From Pollenia angustigena (taxonomy: Eukaryota; Arthropoda; Insecta; Diptera; Polleniidae), in assembly GCA_930367215.1 (NCBI GenBank), contig OV884059.1, positions 236,033,803 to 236,097,802 of the forward strand: a DNA stretch of 64,000 nt. Reading direction: 5' to 3'. Under the pieces are notes generated by a model that was not told the DNA's origin, searched no databases, and saw nothing but the letters and a program-made list of their open reading frames with translations. Both the position numbers and the translations under genes were made by a program. Of this stretch, positions 36,001 to 48,000 are shown in pieces (position 1 is the first letter of the stretch; every line of letters starts with the position of its first letter).

Positions 36001-39000
36001 TGCAAGTAAAAAACTAAAAGTATGAAATGTGTTGAAAAAAAACTGTTAATTCGACCATTTATAAAGATGTTTTAACGGAACAGTAGGTATAAATTTTTTT
36101 CAAATATGTACATTAGGGGTATAACCAATTTTTTGGCATAGCACCACGAGGTCAACCATGTCCTAGTAACCACGAAAATTATAATCTTTTGTAATTTTTC
36201 TCAAAAAAGTTCACGCACCAATTGGATTTTCTAAACCAATGCAATATTGAATATTCATAATTTTATACGGTGTTTTTTATTAATTTTTTTTTCGTTAAAA
36301 AATAGGTTTTGATAGGTTTTGGTTTGCGGAATAATCTCTGAATATAAATAAAATTTTATACTTGAGCTATTTTTTGTTTAAAAAAAACATATTATTAATA
36401 TTTCTTAACCAAAAATAAAACTACAAATTTTCAAAAAAGCTAAGGCACGAGCTCTATGTTTACATTTGTCCTTCAAGTTGTGCTGAAAAAGGTCAACAGA
36501 AAAGAGAAAGACAAGGTGAAAAAACAAAAAAAATTTACTTGGACTTCAAGAAAAATTCTTGACGAAAGTACGAAAAAACAGAAGTAAAGGAAAAAACATG
36601 TAAAATCAATTAAAATGGATAATCATTCAGGAAAGCAAATTTCGATCTACCAAATGTTAAAATACAATTTGGTTTAAGGATTGATGTTTGACTAGTGACG
36701 TCAGCAGTCGTCGATGGCTGCGAGTGTAAGACGGCAAATCCATCTGAGGAGATCGAGTGGTTGCGATCGAAACATGTCATGGTAACCTGCCGGCCAGGGT
36801 TCGAGCCCGAGCCACGTCAAGAATGAAAGATTATCAATAACAATTTTAATTAATTTTCATGTTGTAAAATTCCTTTCTTCATAAAAATAATTTAATAAAA
36901 ATTAAATTTCATGAACTTAAGCCTAATTAAAAATTTGGATTAAAAACCATAAATAGTTCAACAAAATAACCCCAATACTAATTAATTTTCAAAACTTCAT
37001 CGCGGTTGGTGGGTGAACTTTTTTGACCTTACCGAAAAAATAAATATACGTTCCCTTATAATTTTTTATGTTCTATTGGACTGTGCTATGCCAATTTTGA
37101 CATTTAAAAAAATTGTTAAAAAGTTATTTCCCTACTGTACATATCGTCGTTGCTCCGACAAAATCAGCTATGTGTTTTTTCCTGGTTTTTCAGGAGAGCA
37201 AAAATTCCGTTTTATGTAGTTACCTTAGCATATATTTTTAAAGTGAAACGTTTAATTGAACAAATGTTAAAATTGCTTTAAGTATTTCGTGAAATAAAAC
37301 TCAACTTATTGGCCATTGGTCAGCTATAATAATTTTTTTCGAAAAAATAAACAAAACTCATTTTGTTGGAGCATTTTTAATTTTTTTTTTACACATTGCT
37401 TTTTTGGTTTGAAGAAAAAATGAATATTTTTATTAAAACTTAGCATTTTTTAAGCAATATCTGTGTTAAAATTTTTATTTGGAAAGTTAAACAAGGAATA
37501 ATATAATAGTTTAAGGACTTAAAAGAATTGTTACTTTAGACAAATTTTGAAATATCTGCAGATACAGATATCATTCTGCCTAGATTAGGCAAATATGTTG
37601 AATCCGATAAATCGCACATTTATGCCCGTAATTTCAACAAACAGATATCTGGTCGTGTTCGTACCTAATAGTTATCTTTACCTATGCGGTAAAACTAGTT
37701 TGGTAATTTCAACGTTAAATTTACCCACGTGTTTTTTCCTTTAAATTTTCTTTAAAAATATGGCAACATTTGTGTTTTTATTAATTTTTTGAATTAAATG
37801 TTAAAAATGGATGGTGTAAAATACACTACAGTTTAATTAGTAGATAAGACATACGTATTAAAATTATGAAAAATTCGTTACACCATAGATATCTATACAC
37901 AGCTAGATATCTATTTGTAGAAATTACGGGCATTAGTACAATTTCAGGGCTTGGAAAAATAAATTTTGCAGTGCCTTTGATACACCCCTTTTGTATCTTT
38001 CAGCTGACTTTGTGGAATTTAACACATCATTTATTTTTACTGCAATCATTCTTTGACAACTTATTCAAGCTTACTAAAAGAACTACTAAAGCGGTTTACG
38101 AAAATCGTGTATCCAAGGAATTGAAGTTAACAAGTAAACCACAGTTGATTTGCAAATTTGATGGCTGGATGCCCACTGGCGCCTTAAGTTGCCGGGTGAA
38201 AACACAAATTACCAAATTTTATCCGCCAAGTCGCTGAACGAAGTATGTTTTTTTTTAGAAAAAAAGGACAATGTGTTTCATTTCACAACTCCAAAAAAAA
38301 GTTCTAGCTTATAATGGGTTAATGCTTATTAATTTTGGGAAAAGAACCAAAATGAAGATAAAATAGTTTACAAAATAGTAAATTAAGAGCTTATGATGTA
38401 CATTATCATAAAATTGCAGACTTCTATAAGTTGATCCTTTTATTTACAGTTTCTTAGTGCACCCAGAGCAACCGTATTTCTCAATAGGTCACCTCGAACA
38501 AAACTGTTGATAAAGAAAAATTTTAAACATATTGTGGATAATTAACCATAATATAGTTACCGGCAACCAGTTAAAGTAGTTATCCATCAAGAAGCTACAA
38601 CCATATAATGGTTCCCTCCGAAAAAATAAACAACTGAATGAAGTTTGTTTTGTAGTGTAGTTAGTGAAGAATATTGAAAATAGTTTTTCATTATTTTTGG
38701 TGTTTATCCACATGGGATGCTTAGGAAGCGAAAAATTTTTGATATATTATTTATTTATAAACGGCCATTTTCACCAAGTTCGGTTAAAACTAACTTTCAA
38801 TTAAAGTTCCGGTACCAATATGTTTTGACAGCTATAACCGATAGTTTATTATAACCGAACTTGGTGAAAATGGCCGTAAGAGTTACTAATACAATTGCAA
38901 ATAATGTTCAAACTTAATTAATCGAACAATAGTAACGAAGACCTTCAGCTCGTTGTTGTAAAACAGTACAGATACTCTGTCGGGAATCCGCAGCAATCGC

Positions 39001-42000
39001 ACTGATAGAACAGCTTACTACCACCAAGCCTACCAGGGCACCCTTTTTTGACATAAAATAGCTGAAATACTCGTTAAAATCTATATTTTGTGAAAAACAG
39101 TTAAGTGAATTTCTACACATAACCAGGGACCGTAATAGTTATGCCTTTTTTCATAAAAGTCAGATGAAAACAGTTATTTTTTGATTTTTATTTTTTTTAA
39201 CAAAAATAACAGGTTTTTTTTTGATTTTTATTTTTTTGAACAAAAATAACTGTTAGTCCCAATTTCCACAATGCAAGTCTTATTGATAAACTTATCACAT
39301 TTTCTTCTTTGAATAAGCTTCGGCGTTTCCACGAGTCAAGTCTTATTATCTATCTGTTATTCCATGAATGTATATGTGCGTTTTGACATTTCGCACATAC
39401 AACACACAAAAAATCACACACGCTACGAAATTAACTCTGTACAACGAAATTAAATATGAAAGATAATTGTCAAAATAGACCTGCTGAAAATTACGAATGA
39501 GAAAACAAAACTCATATGACGAGTACAGCAAGCTGAGTACTCGTTTCTTTTCCCCTCGTCACTCTCGCCTTCAAAGTAGCAAGCTGATCAATAAGACTTG
39601 CATTGTGGAAATTGGGACTTATTTTTTGATTTTTATTTTTTTGATCAAAAATAACAGTTATTTTTTGATTTTTATTTTTTTGAACAAAAATAACAGTTAT
39701 ATATTGATTTTTATTTTTTCGAGCAAAAATGAAAGTTATTCTCTAAATAAATGTACGTGTTTTAACAATTTAGATGACTTTAATAGTTATTTTAATGTGC
39801 ATAAGGAGTTCATATGATAATTACACACTAAAATAAAAATTTTAAGTCAACTAAATTGTTAAATCACGTACATTTATTTAGAGAATAACTTTTATTTTTG
39901 CTCGAAAAAATAAAAATCAAAAAATAACAGTTATTTTTGTTCAAAAAAAAAAAATAAAAATCAAAAAATAACTGTTATTTTTGATCGAAAAAATAAAAAT
40001 CAAAAAATAACTTTTTTTTTTGTTCAAAAAAATAAAAATCAAAAAATAACTGTTAAGTTTGATCGAAAATATAAAAATCAATATATTTTATCATTGACAA
40101 GTGCATGAGGAACAATAAGGTATACTTGAATCAGTTTTTCGACATTTATTTCTATATGCTTTTTTTGTTTTAAAATTCCAATATAACTGTTATTTTCGGT
40201 CCCTGCACATAACTGTTTTTGTACGAACATTTTGTATATGGGTTACACATAGCTACTTTTGTCAACTTCTGAACCAGTAAAGATATCATTAAACGGTTTG
40301 GTGGGTAGATGTATCATTAACAAAGGTTTCAAAGGGTGTAATAAAAAAAATTTCAAAATTTTGCACATAGCTGATGTTGTCAGATCAACGACGATATATC
40401 AAAAAATAGGTGTGTGGCAAATGTATGTTATGCAAGAGCAAATAAAATTTGTTTTTAGTATTCAAAAGGTTTTAATGTTTGTTCTTTTAGAATTTTTTAT
40501 TTTATTTTCGGAATAAGTCCCGAAAAAAATAATTTGAATTAGTCCCAAAAAATGTACAGATAGCAAAAACAACATATTTTGGGGACTTCTTTCTTTTTTT
40601 TTTGGGAATTATTTCATTTTGATATTGGGGGCTTATTTCATATTAAATAACTTCCCTAAAGTCTGTAATGAAATACGTAAATCCAAAAAAAAAAAAAAAA
40701 AAATGTTGGGACTTATTTTATTTTTCAATTTATACACAAAAACAATGCAAATTATATCTTGTTATATTTAATGCACATCACACATAAAAAGGGGGTGGTA
40801 TCAAAATCTCTAATTTCTGAAACCAGAAATGTCAAAATTTTTTAATCAAGAATTTCAGAAATACAATAAGATAATCTCAAATTCAAAAAGACCGAATTTT
40901 AAAATCCCGAATTGCTAATTAAAGCTTACCTGCAGAGCCAGCCTTTGACCGCGCGCACAAATTTCCTCCTCTATAGTATAACAATCTTCTGCTTTGCTAA
41001 CAAAACTTTTCTAAACAGCCGGCCATCGACCGGGCGCAAGTATTTTCTCCACTTTGGTATAAATTTTTTAAATTTAAAAATATTTGTGGTCTAGTGCGAA
41101 ACACTGATATTATCAGCATATATCAAATGAGTTGTAGCATCATTTAAATTTACTGTTTTTTTTAATGTTTTAAACGTTTGGTGTCATTTTGAAATTTCCC
41201 GCAGGAAATTAACACACATTTCACGCAAGGTGATTTTGGACTGAATAGAGAAAAATCTACTACTAAGTATATGCTACTAAATATATGGTATGGTCTATGT
41301 ATAGTAGTGCTGGGATACTATCGACATTTTCAACTATCGATAGTTCAGATTTTACTATCGATATATCGATATTACTATCGACTGAATGTTTGTACTTGTG
41401 CAGGAAAACTTTAATTATTTTTTTATAACGCTAAAGTTCGTTGTTTTTATCACTTTAATGAATGTATAAGACTTATGTATTATTTTAGTTGACAGTTTTT
41501 TAAAAATTGATAAGTACCTTGCTGAAGGAACCAAAGTAACAGGGACTATAAGATATTCCATTGCAACTTTAAAAAATGTTCTAAATATCAATCTAGCGGA
41601 CTTATCCTCTAATGGTCGTTTATTGTTTTGTCTTATGCTTGCAATTGCATTTGGATTTGCATTTTTTTACAACATTACAAAAATATTTGCCATTTCAGTC
41701 CCTATAAAACATGTAAAAATTTCGACTTAAAGTTCTTTAATTAGCAGTAAAAAGCACTGCTAAGCTATCCATACCACTTGCCATTCTTGTTGTTTGTAAT
41801 CTTTGCTGTAATTCAGCGCGAATTAATAATAGCAAGTAAAAATTTACGGCAAAAAACTGTGTGTGTATAGCTGCTGTAACATGTCTTCATAGCTGTATTT
41901 TAAATAAAAATAATATCAATATTGATATTTTTCCTATCGATAGTTTCGATATTTTAAGACTATCGATAATATCGATAGTCTATCGATAGTTTCCCAGCAC

Positions 42001-45000
42001 TAATGTATAGTGAATGAGCCTTTATATTTCACATAACACTATATTGCCAAAGCTAGAGCGGATGAAAAACACGAAGTGCAGATTCGCGTTTAGCGTTCTA
42101 AATAACTAAAAAACAACTTAAATTTCTAGCAAACCAAAAATTTAATCGAAATTTGTAATCATGTAAAGTATATCTGTGGCATTTTGACAAAACATCTTAA
42201 GTTGAGATAAGACAGCAAAAATTTTTAAAAAAAAAACTTGGTGAAAAATATTTTTTACAAAGAAATACACTAAACCAAAATTAAAGAAAAATTTCGTTTG
42301 AAATACAAAATTTTAAAAACGTAAACAAAAATGTTTTTTGTATAAAAATTCGTAAGATTAACAACAGTTTATAAAATTTTTTAAATTTTACTTAAGATGT
42401 TCTGTCAATATGCCACATACTTATAACCAGGGAAACCAGAAATATGCTCTTAAAAACACGTTTTATGCGCATTAAATATGAAGTAAAAACTGGAAAATAT
42501 GCCCTGAGAAATGTTAAAAATATTCCCTAAAAAATCAAAAATTACAAATTTGAAAACAAAATACAACAATTTAATAACAAAATTTTAAAAAAACCTTAAA
42601 ATATTATCGCTTGAGCCCATATTAGATTAAAATTCATATCAGAGTTATTTGTGCCGAATATTATCTAGATATTAACATCCATAGGGGTTTTTGTCTTAAA
42701 ATGTGAAACGATTCGAAAATAATTTAATATGCAGTAAAATATTTTTGGGGCGAATTTAATTTAAATACCATCATAATTAGATGGCTTACTGACACAAATA
42801 GTCTTATTTGGAATGAAGTTTTAATGGGGAATATGTGAAATTATAGACCGATTCTCACCATTTGCACAGACCTCGTCCATATTTGATTAAACTATCTGAA
42901 AATATTGGAACTTGTACTTTGGGCACAAGGTAAACGTGGGCAGACAACCAGCCAGACAGACGGATGGACATCTTTAGATCACTTTAAAAAGTGATTTTGA
43001 GTCGATCGGTATACTAAAAGATTGGTCTACATTTCTATGTATTATACACATCGCATAACATTTATCCGTAATTACAACCTGCTTTGTCTTACAATTTGAG
43101 AGTAAAAATAAAATCTAGATGGCGAAATTAAAGCAACAGAATTAAAAAAAAAAAAAAAAATAAAAAATTTCTGCGAAAGCATCTAAAAAAATTTATCATG
43201 TATAAAAATATGCTTAAAAAAGGCAAAATATGCGCTATAAACCTAAAATATGCTGCAAAAAAGCTCGTTTAATTAAATCATGCCCAAAAATGCTGAAAAC
43301 GGTAAAATATGCCCTAACAAATCGATGCCAAAATTCATAAAAGGCTCTAAAACGGATGAATACATTGTTTGTGCCTTCATTGGTTGCACAAGGAAAAACA
43401 TGCAATTGCATATTTATGGTTTCCCTGCTTATAACTAAAATCAAAATACATATAACACAAAATCATAAACAGTCACAACTTAAAATTCAAAAATGATTAG
43501 GAGAGGCAATAAACTGACTCCAAAAACATGGTTGCAATTTTTTAAGTGCCCCGGTAGGCTAGCTGGTAGTGAGCTAGTCTATCAGTAGGGGGGGGGGGGG
43601 GGTTCTTGCGGGTTGCGGGTATTTATATAAAATATATAGATACTGGGAATTATTTCCTTTCGAAGGTTACTATATATTATACTAGCATATACCCGCTACT
43701 TCGTTAGCGTCTCCTTTTTCTTCGTGGACATATTTTTATGGCAAAGTTTATTTTTCTAGGTTGAAACTTGTTTAAATTTTAGCATTTAACCCGCTACTTT
43801 TGTATTACCAAAAAGCTAAAGAAAACTATCAAATTTCCCGTATTTCCTTTTTTGGGTACTATATTTTCCCCCCATTAAAGTATCAAAAATTTCAGTATTG
43901 TAGTGGCAGTCCATAATTTAGTACGAATATGTCAATGAATGGAGGAAAATGTTTTGTAAAAAAAGTACTAAAAAAAGATTTTCACCCCTTAAATGTTTGA
44001 ATTTCGAAAAAGTACCAAATTTGTGTTCGTATTTTTTTGATTAGTATCGAATGTGGTATAAACTTTGTTTCTCTGTTTATTGGTTCAAAAGATAAATGGG
44101 GTGTCAAAAAAGTACCAAAATTCAGGTTTTACCCGTTTACCCCCTAAAAGGGCCGAATTTCAAAAAAGTACCAGAACCTGTCCGCTTATTTTTCTAAAGA
44201 ACAACAATAGGTATTAAATTTTTTTTGTATCTCTTTTAGTTTTGAAGATATAAGGTTATCGAATTTTCCCGTTTTTATCCTTTTTTACCCCCTAAACATT
44301 CGAATTTCCAAAAATCCCGTCTTAGTGGATGGATTTGGGGAGTGACCAATCTATGGTCTAAGTTTCTAGGGTTAGCGGTTTGGGCTGGGCGATGATGAAT
44401 GAGACAGTCAGTCACTCACGCAACTTTTTTATATATATAGATAGATTCAACATTTTTTATTTTTCGAATGAGCTAATGTATTTTATAAAGCTTTTTTGTA
44501 ATAGTCCTATTCCTTTCAATTTTCAGAAATGACTTTATACACTACCAGACTATTATATTGTATCTTCTTGTTACATTTCCTTTGGACAGCAATGAAGTGA
44601 ATGTACAGAAAAATTTACAATTATTATACACCAGCAGAATGTAATGCATTTTCTAGCCCGCTACAGCCTTCGTCAGCATTCTTTGTGTCACACTGGATAG
44701 TGATACATACTTTATTAATTGAATGTATCTAACTCAACAATTTTAACAAATATATACTGGGAATTATTTCATTTCGAAGGTTACTTTATATTATATTCAA
44801 CATATACATATATATACTAGGGTGGCCGTTATTTTCTTTTTTTTGATTTCTTATATTCTCCCCCCCCAAATCGGTTCAGTTTTATGTAAAAAAAAATACA
44901 AAAAAATTTCGTAGCGATAAGTTGTGTTTTAGGGGGGGCGTCCGCCCCTCAAAGTTTGCCATCAAGCCATTTATTCAAATGTAATTTGTTTGCATATGAC

Positions 45001-48000
45001 TATCTCTTAAAAACAACATTTTACAAGAACATGATATATGGCAATATTTTAGCTCTTCTAGTCAACAACATTAGCCTCGAAGAAAGTTTTTTGCTAAAAT
45101 TAATATTTAAGAAAATTTTTAATATTTTCAATTAGGCTTAAGTTCATGAAATTTAATTTTTATTAAATTATTATTGGATTAAAAACCATAAATAGTTCAA
45201 CAAAATAACCACAATACTAATTATTTAAGAAAATAATTAAGAAAATAACAACAAAATTCCAAACATTTTATATACGTTTTATATATGTATATAAAAGAGG
45301 GATTTAATGTCAAGTGAACTAATTTTGAAATCGATGTCTTTCGATTTGGATGCAATTTGCACCAACGTTAGTCCTATTGAATAGTAGTTTAGACACAAAT
45401 TTTCAACAAGATCGGTCAAAAAGTTTCTGAGTTTGGGGGGGTCAAAGTTTGAAATTTTGGCCATATAGGTGTTCTTTCACATCCATGTAACTTATTACCA
45501 ATTGGGGTTAGCAAAATTTGTCCCAAGCAGCTTAGATAGCTATTTGATCAATCTTTAAAAAAAAATTTTTTTTTTTTTTTTTTGAATTTTTTAAAATTTT
45601 TTTTTTAAATTTACAACTTGGCAAAAAAAAAAAAAAAAAAAAAAAAGTTTTAAATATAAAAAAAATATGTTAAAAAATTTTTTAAAAAAACCAAAAAAAT
45701 TTTTTTAAAAAGATTGATTAAATAGCTATCTAAGCTGCTTGAGACAAATTTTGCTAACCCCAATTGGTAATAAGTTACATGGATGTGAAAGAACACCTGT
45801 ATGGCCAAAATTTCAAACTTTGACCCTCCCAAACTCAGAAACTTTTTGACCGATCTTGTTGAAAATTTGTGTCTGAACTACTATTCAATGGGACTAACGG
45901 TGGTGCAAATTTCATCCAAATCGAAAGATTTCGATTTCAAAATTAGTTCACTTGACATTAAATCCCTCTTTTATATATATAAAACGTATATAAAATGTTT
46001 GGAATTTTGTTGTTATTTTCTTAATTATTTTCTTAAATATTAATTTTAGCAAAAAACTTTCTTCGAGGCTAATGTTGTTGACTAGAAGAGCTAAAATATT
46101 GCCATATACCATGTTCTTGTAAAATGTTGTTTTTAAGAGATAGTCATATGCAAACAAATTACATTTGAATAAATGGCTTGATGGCAAACTTTGAGGGGCC
46201 GACGCCCCCCCTAAAACACAACTTATCGTTACGAAATTTTTTTGTATTTTTTTTACATAAAACTGAACCGATTTGGGGGGGGAGAATATAAGAAATCAAA
46301 AAAAAAAAAGTTCTCCATACAACTAACGGCCACGCTAATATATACATATATTTATTGCTTTAACAAAAATAAAAACAAAATCAAGTTGAGTTCCACAAAT
46401 GTTAAAGAAGAAAATCTTTAAAAGACAGTAACGCAAACGAAATTTTCGTTGTCGGTATAGATTTTTTTGATTTGTGAATGGGTTATGAAAAAATAAACGA
46501 TTTTAATAAAGTTTGAGTTGTGACTGCTTATGATTTAGTGTGCGATATGTTTAAAAGATTGACTTTAAAATATTTTTCCTAAGATCGCAGACTATAATGA
46601 TTTCAGTTTTATATTTTTTTACATATTTTATTACCTAAGCGGGTTCTCTTCTTTTTATTATTTTACTGCGACTTTATAAACTTATACTAATTTTTTGTTA
46701 ATGTATTTAAACAAATAATGTTACGAGTACATAAATAGAAGGGATTTTGCTTGCTGTCGTGGCCTTAGATTTCAAAGCAAATAATAATTTGACGATAAGT
46801 CAATTTTAAATATAAAATAATTGTAATATTTAACATACTTACTTCTTGAGATTACCTGTTAAAGCTAAAATGTATGATGTTATTTGATTTATGGTGCACA
46901 CAAAATTTGAAAAAGTGCTAAACAAATTTTTTGTTTTTGTTAAATAAGGGACGAACACAAGAGTAGTTAAAAACAACATTAATGAAAAGACAACAGACAA
47001 TTAAACTTAAATTAAAAAAAAAAAATATTATTTATTTTTCTTCAACAATTTTACAAAATTAAATTGCTATTTCATAACTTAAAAATTAAACATTGATATG
47101 TATAGTACATATGGGCACTTCCAGAGAGAAACAAGACCTAGAGTATGTTGATAATATTTTTTCTCTCTTTCACTAAATGTAAATCTTGTTGGGCTTTTTA
47201 TTAAAACAAAAAAAGTAAAAAATATAAAAATCTTTCTTTGAGAAACAATTAAGAATGCTAGTTGGCGTAACTTGATAAAAAGTTGAATTTTCTGTGGAAA
47301 TGCCCATATGTATATATCTATATATTTCTCTTTTTAGGTTTGTACTACAAATACACTACATTACAGATTTTAAATTATAAACGTTTTTCAATATGTGTAT
47401 GTATGTCTGATATTACGAAAATTTTATAATGTATATTTACAAATTTTGTTTTTTAAATAATATTTAACAATATTTATTTGTGGATGTAACTAACAAATTT
47501 AATTCCAATTTATAAACAAATATTGTTTATTCATTTTAAGAACTAAATAAAAGTTGTTGCATTTTATAATCAAACACATAAATATTAAAAATTATCATAT
47601 TTTTAAAATTATTACTTACTTAGCTTACCCAGAAGAAATAGTATTAACTTTATTGTTTTTATACACATTAATTTGTCTCAAATTTTTTTAAAGGCGCTCA
47701 CACTGACGAGTAAAACTATTTTTTAATTTTAAATAAAATGTGTTTAGATTGGCAATTAATTGTGCTTTAAGGAATAAATACAAATTGGCTGGCATAAGCA
47801 AAAATGTCGCAGTAAAAAAAATGTTAAAACAAAACCCGAATCTTTAATACGTACTTGTGTATGTCTAATCATGGGTTTTGGTTTTCCGCCCCTTTTTTAA
47901 TCCAGGAAAAGTGGGGAAAAAATAATTTTCCCGGGATACCCGCCAAAATAAAATTCAATTTATTGAAAATAAAACCAAATTTTCGTATTTTATTGTTGTT

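Noticed and set aside
37866..38237. 123-residue plus-strand frame
   Set aside because: It begins inside the right end of a MITE and shows no domain or codon signal; the later part (GGATGCCCACTGGCGCC) is GC-richer but I cannot support it as an exon.
39160..40085. CRISPR-like array of about 39-bp repeats
   Set aside because: The modules are present in both orientations inside a hAT with a perfect 8-bp duplication; spacers are not unique and the genome is eukaryotic.
45279..46347. Two near-identical frames (AKISNFDPPKLRNFL...) on opposite strands
   Set aside because: They are mirror images of the palindrome arms. No start context, no homology known to me, and both are short.
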